Assembly (NCBI GenBank): GCA_002946415.1
Contig: NJPS01000031.1
Location: 1,302,001-1,366,000, forward strand
Source: Rutstroemia sp. NJR-2017a BVV2
Taxonomy: Eukaryota; Ascomycota; Leotiomycetes; Helotiales; Rutstroemiaceae
Reading direction: 5' to 3'
Length of the DNA stretch: 64,000 nt
The translations under genes and the position numbers were made by a program. Positions 34,843 through 46,003 of the stretch are shown one piece after another. Positions within the stretch are counted from its first letter, which is position 1. Each line of letters opens with the position of its first letter. The notes beneath the pieces were generated by a model that was given only the letters and a program-made list of their open reading frames with translations, was not told the origin of the DNA and did no database searches.

Positions 34843-35671
34843 TGCTCTGCTTCAGCCTCCTCTCTGTCGAACGTTAGTATTCCTCGCCCTCCTGCGCCTT
34901 TTTTGCTCTGCAAAGGTGTTGGACAATTATCCAAATGCTGTATTTATAACCCCTCCTCAAATTGACTTCCGCAGGATTCTGGAAGTTCTGACAAGTAAAC
35001 TGTAATCCTCGCCCCTCGGACTTCGGTCAAGCCTGTAAGGCTGGAATTAAATATGCACCAAGCGCGGTAAGCAAAGCACAGATTGTTTTTGGAACACACC
35101 GAGGTCGTTCTAATAAAGTGGTATATTGGTTTGTCAACGTATATTGCGATCTGGCAGTTGTGATATGGAAGAGAAGTTCGATATGTACAGGTTCAATTGG
35201 AAGGGTGCTTGAATACTTGAGTCAAGTATAGCACGAAAGTTGTGCAAACAATAAATATACATCATCGTGGATAAATCAAGATGGGAAACTTGAATGCGGG
35301 AATGCGGCAATGCGGGGTGGATTCAAAGACTTTCTTTAATTGGGCTGTAAGGTTGGCCGTTTGCTATGATGTCAGTGTTATCAAGGGGCACTTGGCAATT
35401 GCCGGTACGGGAAATGTATGCGGCCTTAATTTTGGTGGAATGTTAAACTCCAATATCAAACTCTAAGAGGGCCGGGAGGGAACTCTAGAAAGCAATATCA
35501 TGTTGTATTCATATATACATGCCGCCAACACCCTATGATATACAACAACTGGATTATACAAAACGACCATTGCCTTCCCAATGCGATCATCTCCACTAAG
35601 TCCCATGTACCCAACGCCTTGCTCAAATGGATGATGCGAAAATAGTTGAGGTTTATACAGATCCACTACCA
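34843..35671. other. Intergenic region upstream of the DUF3074 gene
   Basis: Promoter of the DUF3074 gene and 3' region of the SIP3/LAM gene. One open frame at 35281-35466 has no recognisable similarity. Confidence 0.5.
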
Positions 35672-38600
35672 TTAACCAAATGCCAAATCCTGTCGACCCT
35701 CAGTGAGCATATCCTGCTCGGCTTTACAGCTGCCACAATACTCTTGATGCCATTGTCTCAGGCCATTCATGCTATCGTCCCCGCTTACTTCACTCTCGCT
35801 GAGGACTTCTTGACGATGTCCCCCCTTCACCTTGCCTGTGGGTAGAGTACTTGTTCGGTTCTCTCGAAGTATCATTGCGGCTTGCTTGCATCGCATGTTC
35901 TCGTCCAGAAGCCAATTCTCCCATTCCGCCTTCAACATTTCCCTCTCGACGTTGTTCACTACGCGCATAGCAATGATTAGATCATGACGGTACGAGCCTA
36001 GATTCTGGCGTGTTCTTCGAAGACGCCTAGCTGTTGCTCTTGTTGACGTTTTACCGAACGGTGCTCCTGCCATGTCGTAAGGCGAGTCCAAGTCTGTAAC
36101 ATTTGCAATCTCCATGAATTGCGTATAACTGTCACATAACTGGTTAGCATAGTTCGCACATTAGAAGAGAGTTATATTTACCATTTGCTTTGGTGCGTGC
36201 CCGTGACATCAGTGGAAAGACTGTTCACTGCCTCGTCGAGGTCTTTCAAGTAAATTGTCCTGCTCATCATTGGATTTGGTCCAACTCCCATCCTGGTCAT
36301 GAATTTCGCAGCATTTCGTTCTGACCACCACTCCGAGGTATCGCGAGAAGTGAAAATTGCATTGAGTGAGAGACTCAAGATAAGTCCACTAAGAATGATG
36401 CTGTGAGCATTAGATATCTTCCACAAAGATCGAAGCACAGCAAAGGTCCACATCATTACTGAAGACACAGCACTTTCACCAAAGGAGCCGAGGGTTTCCA
36501 ACACCATATTTGTGAGCGTGCGTTGCTTGATTTGAGGCCGCTTAGAATTGCTCGACTCCGTCGCCGAAAAGAGTGACACAGTATTTTGTTGGCCCACATG
36601 CCCGTAGATATGGATAGCCTTCTTGGTTCTACTATGAGGCCCAAGTTTGCGTACTTGGTCAGCTATAACATCTGCTAAATCAGAAGCATCGACTTCACAA
36701 TCATCTAGTGCCTGTTTCTCAACAAGTCCCTTGGAAAACTTGGGGGACTTGGACCAATCGACTTTGGTGTAGATTGCCAACTTGCACTTAGACTTGGCGA
36801 CGTGAGTAATCACGATCTTTGACACAAGCATGAAGTCCTTGAAATGAGGTAGATGCCACGGAGTTTTTGAATCCGTGACGACATAACAGACGTGGTCATT
36901 CATGATCTCAATAACCTGATGGTCAACAATGTTGGCTTGACGCGATCTTCGAAGTACGTCAACGTAGTCGATCTGGAATTGGAATTCTCGACGCATGTGA
37001 TTACCATCCAGGTGGATCCATGGGCTCTGCGCAATCTTTTGTGCTCTGCGCTCGTGGTATAGAAGTTGAAACACCGCGCTCTTGTCACCGAACATCAGGT
37101 GGAAGAGGGCCTTAGGACTGATATCAAACTCTCGCTCAACCGACTTCCGTTGCATGTCAGGAGGCTCATAGATAACTGGCTGGGAAGGGAGCTGGAATTT
37201 GGTGACTTCTTTTCCTTTCCTGCCAAGATGCAGTCCGCGCTCGACATGTAAAGTTGCTCGAAGATCGCGATCTTTACGACTGCGACCAGAGGGTGTTCCA
37301 TCGTCGATCGGTGTGTTGACTGAGACATCCTCCCAGCTTTCCAAGCTAGGACTTCTGGTGGGGTCCTCGGTTTCCATTTTGATCAACGCCGTCATAATCT
37401 CTTCAAGGCTCATTCTTTCCTCTGCTTGATTGATGTCAATCAAAAAGTTGAGCCGTGACTGCAGTAGTCGAAGAGGTTCAAGGAATGTTTTGATGGTAAT
37501 CCTTGTATATCCTGTATCCGGTGAAGTCTCAAGTAGGTGCAAGAACAAAAAGTCACAATCCTTGCCTGGTGCGGCAGTGACCTCGCTGATGCTTGCGAGA
37601 CTAACGCCGGTGATCAAAACTAGACCCAAATGGTGACTGTAAAAGTAGATATCCCTTTGCGTCACATAAACTCGACCTGGGAATTCTTGTTGCTCGTTCG
37701 GATTCCAGGTTGCACGGAAGACAAGGAGGACTTTGTCTTCTCGTGGAACGTTTGGAAATAGCATTCGGAATTGCGCCTCTTGAGTTTTAAGTTCAATAGG
37801 GTAGTTGCTGGGAAAAACCTCTGCTTTCGGGAGCAACTGGGTCTGTAAACGGGGAGCTTCAATGTCGACACTAGCTGCTTTTCGGTGCGTAGCAGAGTGT
37901 GGAACTGGTGTAGCTAGAGAATCAGTTGATGCACTAACTGGAGCCTTTGGAATTTCTAGGCTGGTGTCAGGCTTCAAGTTTTCATCCGTACCTATCTTAG
38001 GAGATGGCTCTAATGGCTTTATTTTTGGGCTTGCTGGAGTTGACCGCGTCCCTGGGCTCGGTGACTTGATGTCTCCTTTCTCCAGACGGTTAACGTAACC
38101 CCAGTTTGTGCTTCCCCATAAATTGGCCATGATACCACTGGGCATTCCTCCAGTAGCATCACTTCGGCCGATGCCAATGCCACGCTCCCCACTGACAATT
38201 ACCGCTGATTTACTCAGGTTTGTAGGGGCAGGTGGGTTAGCCAGTGTTGCAGGCGCCAAGGTACTCCGAGTGGTTTCTTGAGTAGGAGACTGCAGGATGA
38301 TTTGAGGATATGGAAGAGTAGAGGCGCTTCCTTGCATGGACGGCGAAGGCGCATGTACAGGTAGTATGTTATGGCTAGCCGATATCAGACTAGCTATGCC
38401 GCCTGCAGACTGAGACGTGTTTGGTGGGCCGTCTGATTGCATGCTTGATGACTTTCGATGCAGATCCAGTTTCTGCATAATCCTTGCGGCATGATCTCGG
38501 CTGCTCTCTCCCTCTTCTCTAGAAGTTACAGACCTACGAGGAGCAGTAACATCGAAACTATTCCTTCCAGCTAACCCATTGAGCTCATAGCCAGGAATAG

Positions 38601-40005
38601 GCAAAGTGCCTGCCCTCTCATGCCCAGAGCCAGAAACTTCTTCACTGCCATATGAGGAATTTCCATCGTTATTCTTGGCAGCAAATTCTGGAATAGATGG
38701 CGGGGTTATGGCAAATGCGGGGTCAACTCCTCCAGGGTAGGAGAAGGTATCTTTTGCACTGGCTTCAAGTGCTCTGTTTTTCGCAACCTCAAAAGTCTCC
38801 AGCCACTCCATTAGGACGCCTTGAGTTTCCGCTTGCAGAAGAATAGTTTGATTTTTAGTCTTGACTTCGAAACAGAATCTCCGATCTTCCTGAACAGCAG
38901 GCTTCACGTTGCAGAGGAGGACGCCAATTTTTTCGCTCTCTTCTACTCCACCAGAATGCACTCCTTGCACCAACCATCCAAAAATACCATTCTTGACATA
39001 GAACCAACGACGCACCCAAATGGTTCTTGCAGGTTTTCCAGATAATGTTCGCAGAAATAACCATCCTTGTTTCTCCGACCGTTCTCTATCCTTGCCTTGA
39101 GCTGAAATATTGATGGTTGACGGTCCTTTGGAGCCGAGAAATGCGACAGTAGAAAGGTTGTAGTCCTCCAACTCTCGAGATGGTTTCGAAGCTTGAGCTG
39201 CAGTCTCTGCTATTTCTCTCCTTGCAAGTTGCAATTCACGCCGGAAGATGCTTTCGCCAGCTTCTAATTCCTTACTCCATCCCCGCACTCGATCCATTTC
39301 ACCGCTCCATTTGAGGAAAGTACCTGCAGCATTTTCCCTGGACTTTTTCATTTCTCGCCACTGGTCTGTGGAAACTTTCACCAGCAACTTGTCGATTGCG
39401 TATCTTAACTGCGGTGCAAGAAGACAGAAATCTAAGGATGCTTTCAGATATGCCTTTCTGGTCTCGTGCACCTGAAATGCGTCTTCTCGCAACGATGAGG
39501 GCTCTTTGGTTTTCGACTGACTAACATATCTTGCCAAGGTATTATCGAACGTTTTCTGCGATTGTTCCAGATATCTGCGGGCGTCTTTGAAGTTCCGCAG
39601 TTCAGATGCCATGAACGATTTGATCGGCTCGCAGACGTTTGTATCGATTTTTCTTGTGCCATTTATGAGCTGCGACCACCACTCCTTAGACCCCTCCCCA
39701 AATCTCCTCATCGCTAGTAATGTGTAATCATGGTCGAGCACAGCTTCCGATACGTTCGCAGGGGGGATCGAACGAAGGAGAAAGGTGTTGAACGCCTCTT
39801 CCACTGCCCATACATCGTGGACAAGCTTCGATATTGATTTGACGTATGCGTCCAGCCATTTTTCCAAAATCTCAACCTGATCCGAGAAGTGAACTGCTGT
39901 TGCGCGAAAGGTAGGGGAATCGAGGGCAGCTTCTTTGAGCCCGACTGAAATTAAGGTCAATGGTCTATTGACTTGGGGTAAAGCTGTTTGGGCGGCGTCC
40001 GACAT
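35672..40005 (-). CDS. SIP3/LAM-type BAR-PH-GRAM-VASt sterol-transfer protein
   Basis: Exons on the minus strand are 40005-36182 and 36128-35672, giving 1426 residues. Residues 1-270 form a BAR-like helical domain. A PH domain follows at about 311-425 (KQGWLFLRTLSGKPARTIW, VRRWFYVKNGIFGWLVQG). After a disordered linker comes a GRAM-like domain at about 738-855 (FRMLFPNVPREDKVLLVFRA, GRVYVTQRDIYFYS). A VASt/StART-like domain follows at about 955-1120 (EREFDISPKALFHLMFGDKS), then a membrane span at about 1195-1218. The last exon encodes a conserved helical tail. Yeast Sip3 and Lam3/Ysp1 share this order; they sit in the ER at contacts with the plasma membrane and move sterols. Transfer activity here is inferred from the family. 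Confidence 0.93.
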
Positions 40006-40773
40006 CGCGATGCAATTAGGCTCTATACAGAGTCAATGATAAGGACAGGCTCAACTGCATTATGTGTCGAGCTGGTAGAACGAGGATAGGATGACTCGAC
40101 GGCAAGCCTAATTGATTCAATGAATGATTTCGAGAAAGTAGAGATGTACTCCTCTTTCGTCCGAAGTTACTCTAGAGCAAAGTTGAGGGTTGGCGGTTGA
40201 ACAGGGGTATTTTGGGTGCCACAGAATGAAAATTTAGGGTCGCTTTGTTGTACACTTCAGTGCTAAATCGATAAAAGAGCAGTGCTAAATTTAGCTAATA
40301 GTCTCAAGGGTATTTATGTGTGCATGATGTATGAATGCTTGACAAGAGCATAAACAGTTGAGTTGGTTATTACGTCGACTCCCAAAACAGTTTAATTCAT
40401 GGCATTGCCCAATTTGTCTGGTGCTTGTTTGTAGGTGACCGAATGCATTAAATCCGGGGAGCTACATTCCTCAATAGCCTAAAGTTAAACTTCAAGGTTG
40501 CCCCTGGATAGGTATCCTCTACTCGTGCCTGCCTTGCAGATGTATGATAGGAAGCTGATGGGACGTGGCTACAGGTCAAGATATAGGAGATGGTACAAAC
40601 CATCATACAGACTTGACTTGGAGGTTGTGTATTGTTTATTACAGTATATTGGTTGACCCCCCTGCTTACATTGGTAGATATTCTGTACCACTGTTCCAAT
40701 TAATAAATTGCAATGACACCACTTAATTCAGAATTACAGCGCAGAGTCCCCCAATCGAAGTCATGATAGGAGC
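40006..40773. other. Intergenic region upstream of the SIP3/LAM gene
   Basis: Promoter of the SIP3/LAM gene and 3' region of KRI1. No gene recognised; a short minus-strand open frame at 40448-40699 is unlikely to be coding. Confidence 0.5.
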
Positions 40774-42762
40774 CTAAGCCTCAGCAGTAGCTTTCCCCTT
40801 ATTCTTCCTCGACCTCTTCTTCTTTTTCTTGCCTTCAGGAATCTCTACACCCTCCATTGCATCTGCTCCATCGGCAGCGTCTGGACCAATTACTATCTCT
40901 GGACCATCTTCATTGCCGAATGTCTCCTTTCTCCACTGTCTCAGCCTAGCTTTCTTTCCCAGGGCCTTCTTGTCCTTCCTCTTCTTCTCCGCATCTCTAA
41001 ACGCGGCCATTTTCTTCAGGCCAGCAAATTGGTTAAGTGCTGTATCATCGGCCATCAAAATATCTCTTGCGGTCAAACCGAAAGATGTGGGTGACGTTTC
41101 ACGATATCGGAATACTGATGGTTGCTTCGAATTCAAGGACAAATCAAGGTCAAGTTTGCTATCCACGAGTTCTTCAATCTTCTTCCGTTCCAATCGGGCT
41201 GCTTTTTTCTTGCCTTGTTTCTCCATCTGCCGTTCTTTGTTGGTTTTCGACATTTTCGTGGTCTCTTCGTCATCTTCGTTGTCGCCGTCGCCCTCTTCTT
41301 CCACATCTGACAATGAAAATGCAGGTTTGGAGATCTCTTCGTCGTCAAATTCAGGTATGAGGTCCTTAATATCAATATCGTCGTCCCACTTTGGCTTCTT
41401 GACCTTTTTCTTCTTCTTTCCGTCAACCTCTTCATCACTATCCGATGCGACATCTTTTTCAGCGTAATAGTCTTCTCCGAAGCGCTTGTTCATTTCAGCC
41501 TCCCAGTTGTCGTCATCCCAAGCAGCATCGAGGAAACTCGTCCATTCCTCGTCCTTTAAGGTCTTGCCTTTGATACCTGCGGCCTTTTTGATCTTCTGAA
41601 GCCTTTCCTCCATTTCTTCGATCTTCAGGCGCTTTAGCCGCGCTCTCTCTTCCTCCCTTTCCTTCTTCTCGGCCTCTTTCTTCTCTCGAGCTGCATCTCT
41701 TTGTTTCTTGCGGCCGCTCACTTCTTCTCGTCGAACGGACTTTGCCGCCACAACGTCTCTTGCGTAGGACTTGAGCATTTCGTTACTACCAGTCGGATCT
41801 TCAAAGCGAAGGTTGTAAGCCGCTTCGAACTGTTCGGCACGCTCATCTTCTTCCTCGTCGTCAGACTCGAATGGCTGAAATCGCGACTCTCCACTCGGAA
41901 CCCATGCGCGAGCTGCCATAAAATTGGAAAGAAATGTCTCGGGGTCTTTATCAGCTATCGCAACGTCGACTTCGATTCGTGAGGCTCTCGAAGGGTGTAT
42001 TCCTTGACCCGATGATTCGGACTTCTTCGGCACTAAAAATCCTTCGTCCTCATCTTCATCTGAGTCGTCCGCCCCCGCCGCATGCATCTCGCTCACAATC
42101 TTCTTCTTCAACTCTTCTTGCTCTTGCGCAAACGTTCGCGGCGCATCTTCTTCTTCCTCCGCCCCCGTGTGACCATTGAGTAGATTTTCCCGATGATAGT
42201 CCTTCAGGTACATTGGCTGTTCCGTTTTGGGTTTTTCTGAATCTGCAGTGCCATCCTCTTCAATTGGCGCATAGAACGTAACCTTCTCATCGTAAACTCG
42301 AGGATCTTTTGAACGAAGTGCTTGTAATGTTGCGGAGATCTGCTTGTCTAAATCCTCTGTGGCCAAAAATCCTTCATCGTCTTCATCTTCATCATCGGAA
42401 GAAGAAGAATCTTCGTCGTATTTATCACCGTATTGGCCGTTTATAGGCTTTGCTTGCTTCTGATATTTTTCCTCCACTAACAAAATTCTGATGAGCAGAC
42501 TGATTAAGCATAGTAGATAGAAAAACTTACGCCTATGAAGCTCCTCTCGCTTTTTGTTATGTTCAAATCTCTTTGCATATTCCTCGTTGACCTTGAATCC
42601 AGATTCGAGCGGGGCACCTCCAACAGACTCGTCCTCGCTGCTGTCACTATCGTCTAAGAGATTCTTGGACTTAACAACCTTCACCGGCGCATCTTGTTTA
42701 GCTTTTTTAGCGCCATTAGTAGGGGCGGCGGCACCTTGAGAGTCAGCCTTTCGTTTTGCCAT
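40774..42762 (-). CDS. KRI1: Ribosome biogenesis protein KRI1
   Basis: Exons on the minus strand are 42762-42531 and 42476-40774, giving 644 residues. The N-terminus (MAKRKADSQ) is Lys-rich, followed by DDSDSSEDES and FKVNEEYAKRFEHNKKREEL. Then come LEEKYQKQAKPINGQYGDKYD, acidic blocks, and the KRI1 core RVYDEKVTFYAPIEE and FLSNFMAARAWVP. The C-terminal KRI1-type domain has FRYRETSPTSFGLTARDILM and ALNQFAGLKKMAAFRD. KRI1 is a nucleolar factor needed for 40S subunit assembly, working with Krr1. The intron (42477-42530) is 54 bp and stop-free in frame, so unspliced RNA would encode 18 extra residues. An in-frame ATG at 42924 exists upstream, but its 54 residues do not look like KRI1. Confidence 0.93.
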   Translation of the reverse strand: MAKRKADSQGAAAPTNGAKKAKQDAPVKVVKSKNLLDDSDSSEDESVGGAPLESGFKVNEEYAKRFEHNKKREELHRRKFFYLLCLISLLIRILLVEEKYQKQAKPINGQYGDKYDEDSSSSDDEDEDDEGFLATEDLDKQISATLQALRSKDPRVYDEKVTFYAPIEEDGTADSEKPKTEQPMYLKDYHRENLLNGHTGAEEEEDAPRTFAQEQEELKKKIVSEMHAAGADDSDEDEDEGFLVPKKSESSGQGIHPSRASRIEVDVAIADKDPETFLSNFMAARAWVPSGESRFQPFESDDEEEDERAEQFEAAYNLRFEDPTGSNEMLKSYARDVVAAKSVRREEVSGRKKQRDAAREKKEAEKKEREEERARLKRLKIEEMEERLQKIKKAAGIKGKTLKDEEWTSFLDAAWDDDNWEAEMNKRFGEDYYAEKDVASDSDEEVDGKKKKKVKKPKWDDDIDIKDLIPEFDDEEISKPAFSLSDVEEEGDGDNEDDEETTKMSKTNKERQMEKQGKKKAARLERKKIEELVDSKLDLDLSLNSKQPSVFRYRETSPTSFGLTARDILMADDTALNQFAGLKKMAAFRDAEKKRKDKKALGKKARLRQWRKETFGNEDGPEIVIGPDAADGADAMEGVEIPEGKKKKKRSRKNKGKATAEA

Positions 42763-43132
42763 GCTGTCGGATTCAATTGTATGTGATTGTAAGACTGGTG
42801 CTGTAGAAGAGTGCCAAACTATTTGAGCTGGAAAATCAAAAAATATTTTGTCGGTCGGCGAAAGTAAAGGAAATCCTCCGCCGCTTAACCACTTTCGGAT
42901 TGGGGGTTCCTCTACCCCAGCCATTCATTGATCTTCCTCCGAAAGCAGAGATGCCTACCGTATCGAAGCAACTTTCATATCATAAAGATAGTCGGATTCA
43001 TCAAGAATATTGTTCAACAATACAGTATACTGACAGCGACTATATCTATACCCTTGCGCCGTCAAAAATTCAATCAAACCGTTTCGAAGACGACGGCCTA
43101 CAGACTTCCAGTATCAGACCGCATTGTGACGT
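42763..43132. other. Head-to-head promoter of KRI1 and the Rab5 gene
   Basis: A 370-bp region drives two divergent housekeeping genes. The sequence shows no TATA box of good quality; both leaders must start inside it. Confidence 0.6.
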
Positions 43133-43970
43133 ATGGCGGATTCAACGGCATCAGCTCCAAAGCCAAGTTCCAGCGTCAAGCTGGTTCTTTTGGGCGAAGC
43201 AGCTGTAGGAAAGGTAATCGCAGAGCTTCAATGATCACTGGCAAACCTACTCACTGTTCTTAGTCGTCTCTTGTACTGCGATTTGTAAACAACGACTTCC
43301 AAGAAAACAAGGAACCTACAATTGGAGGTATGATATCCTCATTTACGTCACATGGAATTCTATCAGGGCTCAACTAACGATTATGGTTATAGCTGCTTTC
43401 TTGACACAGAAATGTAACCTACCTACAAGGACGATCAAGTTCGAGATCTGGGATACTGCCGGACAAGAACGTTTCGCATCTCTCGCTCCTATGTACTATC
43501 GAAATGCCCAATCTGCTCTCGTCGTATACGACCTCACAAAACCAACATCACTCGTTAAAGCGAAGCACTGGGTTGCAGAACTCCAGCGACAGGCATCACC
43601 GGGAATTGTTATAGCTCTGGTAGGCAACAAGTTGGATCTTACAAATGAGGGCGGAGAAGCAGGCACTCTAGGCGACGAGGAATCTGCCGAAGGCGAAGAC
43701 GCAACTGGCGATGCGAGAAAGGTGTCGACTGCGGAAGCTAAATCATATGCGGAAGAAGAAGGCTTATTATTCTTCGAGACCAGTGCTAAGCTTGGCACAA
43801 ATGTGACGGAAGTCTTCACAGCCATCGCAAATGCTATCCCCGAGACATCACTGAAGGGTGCTAGAGGGCCCGGTGGCACACAAGCAACCGCAGGAAGAGC
43901 GGAAGATCAGTCTAGAGTGAATCTGACAGGACCGAGGGATAATGCATCGAAGGAAGGTTGTGCTTGTTAA
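43133..43970 (+). CDS. Rab5-family small GTPase
   Basis: Exons are 43133-43213, 43264-43327 and 43393-43970, giving 240 residues. GTPase motifs: G1 GEAAVGKSS (21-29), effector region [14 protein letters not shown]3 [10 protein letters not shown]4 GNKLDL and G5 ETSAK. The sequence AAFLTQ after the effector Thr and [13 protein letters not shown] are typical of Rab5 (yeast Vps21/Ypt51). A 25-residue acidic insertion ([21 protein letters not shown]) lies just after NKLDL. The C-terminus CAC is a Rab double-geranylgeranylation motif. Rab5 directs early endosome fusion and endocytic transport to the vacuole. The start at 43133 gives the usual short N-terminus. Confidence 0.94.
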
Positions 43971-45088
43971 TACGTCAGCGTCGTTTCATACCGTGTATTC
44001 TGAATTTTCGACATCCTCCGTAGGTTTGCTCTTTGGGTTTTTAGGTGGCTGCTATTGATATCACTACTAGTTGCTCTGGTTTCGATAGGGAGAGACGAAA
44101 TACGAGAAACTTGGTATGTACCAGGAATACTACATCACGTTTTTAGTCCGCAATAATTTCAGTTCGTGACAAATTTGCCATCCACATTGTTCCAGGCCTC
44201 ATTCCGATTCCTTGTGTCATTGCGAGAGAGAAAGTAAAACAAGCGGCTTTTCTCACTTCACTCCTCCGGACGCACTGTTGTTTCGTCCATTTCCATTTCC
44301 ATCAAAGCGTACTTCCGTAATGGACAATCTCCAACGCCTCCCCTACTACCTCTCGATAGAATCCGGCTGGTGATTGTCCTGGTCGTTCACTCGGGATCAA
44401 ACAACATCATGATTTCTCATCTGATTATCCACAAGCAATTAGATATTTTCTTAATGATATGTATAATTGACCTACTAGGAATTAGGCAATCATGCAATTA
44501 TATAGTTGATTTCCCTAATCCATTTGGAAAATCTACTTCTGCTATTGTAACGACTGGAGATCACAGATCCGGCTCTATCAAACTGGCCAGCTTTTGCTGC
44601 GCGTAGTCTGAGCACATTCTCGCTCGGCACCTGAAAGTACTAAGCTTTTCGCGCGGGGCGCACCGCTAAGCATTGGGGGTCTGACAAGTACTGTTTCCGA
44701 TGGCGTTGGAGTAGCCACTGCTCACATCGCATTTGTTTCGCCTGATCTTCTTTCACGAATCTCTCTCCTCAAAATTCTGGGACCAGTCTTCGGCTCCAGG
44801 TCTGGACTGTCTCAACATCCTTATTTCAACATGTTTCGAGTTTTGGTTGGTGTTTGCAGTATTCGCCTTCAGATACATGAGTTTGGCGCACGTGAATAGC
44901 CGGTCCAAGTACGAGTAGGTAGGTATATATATGTGCTCTCTCCTCCGCTTTTCAAACAGTTTCTCCTATACATACCTTATCTCTTTACAAATCTCTGATT
45001 ATCTTTTTCTGTATTGTCCAGCTGGCCTGATATTCCTTCGATTCTTCATATATACTTATTTTACACATTAATACATTTTACATTCAAG
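43971..45088. other. Intergenic region between Rab5 gene and repeat-precursor gene
   Basis: 3' region of the Rab5 gene and a 1-kb promoter region for the secreted repeat precursor. A GC-rich island occurs at about 44648-44670 (TTCGCGCGGGGCGCACCGC). Short open frames have no family similarity. Confidence 0.5.
44924..44932 (+). promoter_or_regulatory. TATA element of the secreted repeat-precursor gene
   Basis: TATATATAT lies 157 bp before the ATG at 45089. It is followed by a pyrimidine-rich leader (GTGCTCTCTCCTCCGCTTTT), the layout of strongly or conditionally expressed fungal genes. Inference from sequence only. Confidence 0.5.
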
Positions 45089-46003
45089 ATGCGTTCCTCG
45101 ACAGCAAGTGTGATTCTGGCCTTCTGCGCCATGTTGGCTGTCCAGGCGGCACCGACTGATATGAGTAACGCTGTTGCTCGTTCTGTTGCTCACGAAGTTG
45201 TGGCTCGTGGTTAGTAGCATATCTTCCTCAGGGAGTGCCTGATCGTTTTACACTTGCTGACCCTTTCCTAGATTTCAACTACAATGCAGATGGTGACGAA
45301 GTAGATGCAGAGGGAAATGTTATCCAAAAAAGGGGTATGTCGTGGTCAGTATGCTGAAGGGGATACATTATCTAACATCAACTCAGACTTCGACTACGAT
45401 GCAGATGGAAACGAGATTCTACCAGCTGATAGCGCTGAAAAGCGTGACTTCCTTTACAATGCGGATGGTGATGAAATCGATGCAGAGGGCAATGTCGTAA
45501 AGAGAGGTTGTAAGTCATACCCAGGATGTTCAGCATGTCAAAGACTGCCAACTAATACCAAACTAGCTTTCGAGTATGACGCAGATGGAAACGAGATCTT
45601 AGACGATGCGGACCTCTCCGAGCGAGACTTCCAATATGACGCTGACGGCAACGAGATTGCCCCTGACGGAAGCCTAGTCCAGCGCGCGCCCAAGAAGGCG
45701 AAGAAGGCCAAGAAACAAAAGCGTGATTTCAACTACGATGCTGAGGGAAATGAAATCGATGCGAATGGAAATATCGTCCAGAGAGATTTCAACTACGATG
45801 CTGAGGGAAACGAGATCGATGCGGAGGGTAACATCGTCCAAAGAGACTTCAACTATGACGCTGAAGGAAACGAGATCGATGCGAGTGGACAACTAGTAGA
45901 CCGCGCTGCGAAGAAAGCCAAAAAGGCGAAGAAGCAAAAGCGCGACTTCAACTATGATGCTGAGGGTAATGAGATTGATGCAGAAGGCAACTTGGTGAAT
46001 TAG
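45089..46003 (+). CDS. Secreted Kex2-type tandem-repeat peptide precursor
   Basis: Exons are 45089-45209, 45272-45334, 45387-45506 (or 45509) and 45567-46003, giving 246 or 247 residues. A classical signal peptide (MRSSTASVILAFCAMLAVQA, then APTD) is followed by nine repeats. Each has the core [D/A]FxY[D/N]A[D/E]G[N/D]E[I/V] and is about 18-21 residues long. Repeats 1-3 end in KR; repeats 4-8 end in a single R; two Lys-rich spacers (APKKAKKAKKQKR, AAKKAKKAKKQKR) each end in KR. There are no cysteines in the mature part. The layout fits a precursor cut in the Golgi by Kex2, releasing acidic peptides with one Tyr each. It resembles the Kex2-processed repeat proteins that include fungal pheromones, hydrophobin-like repellents and dikaritin RiPP precursors. 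Unlike dikaritin loci, no UstY (DUF3328)-type gene is visible nearby. Donor choice of intron 3 is uncertain (45507 or 45510). Function unknown. Confidence 0.85.
45272..45988 (+). repeat. Nine-copy acidic peptide repeat array
   Basis: Cores in order: DFNYNADGDEV, DFDYDADGNEI, DFLYNADGDEI, AFEYDADGNEI, DFQYDADGNEI, and then DFNYDAEGNEI four times. The last four are also nearly identical in DNA (TTCAACTACGATGCTGAGGG). Copies 1-4 are more diverged and separated by introns or KR. The gradient suggests that the 3' end of the array expanded most recently. Confidence 0.92.

Noticed and set aside
45272..45988. EF-hand calcium-binding protein
   Set aside because: The DxDxDG-like core lacks correct spacing to the hydrophobic residue and the final Glu, and there are no flanking helices; retained only as a weak alternative idea.
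45089..46003. Complete dikaritin (ustiloxin-like) gene cluster
   Set aside because: No UstY/DUF3328, tyrosinase or P450-type gene is visible around the precursor; neighbours are housekeeping genes.
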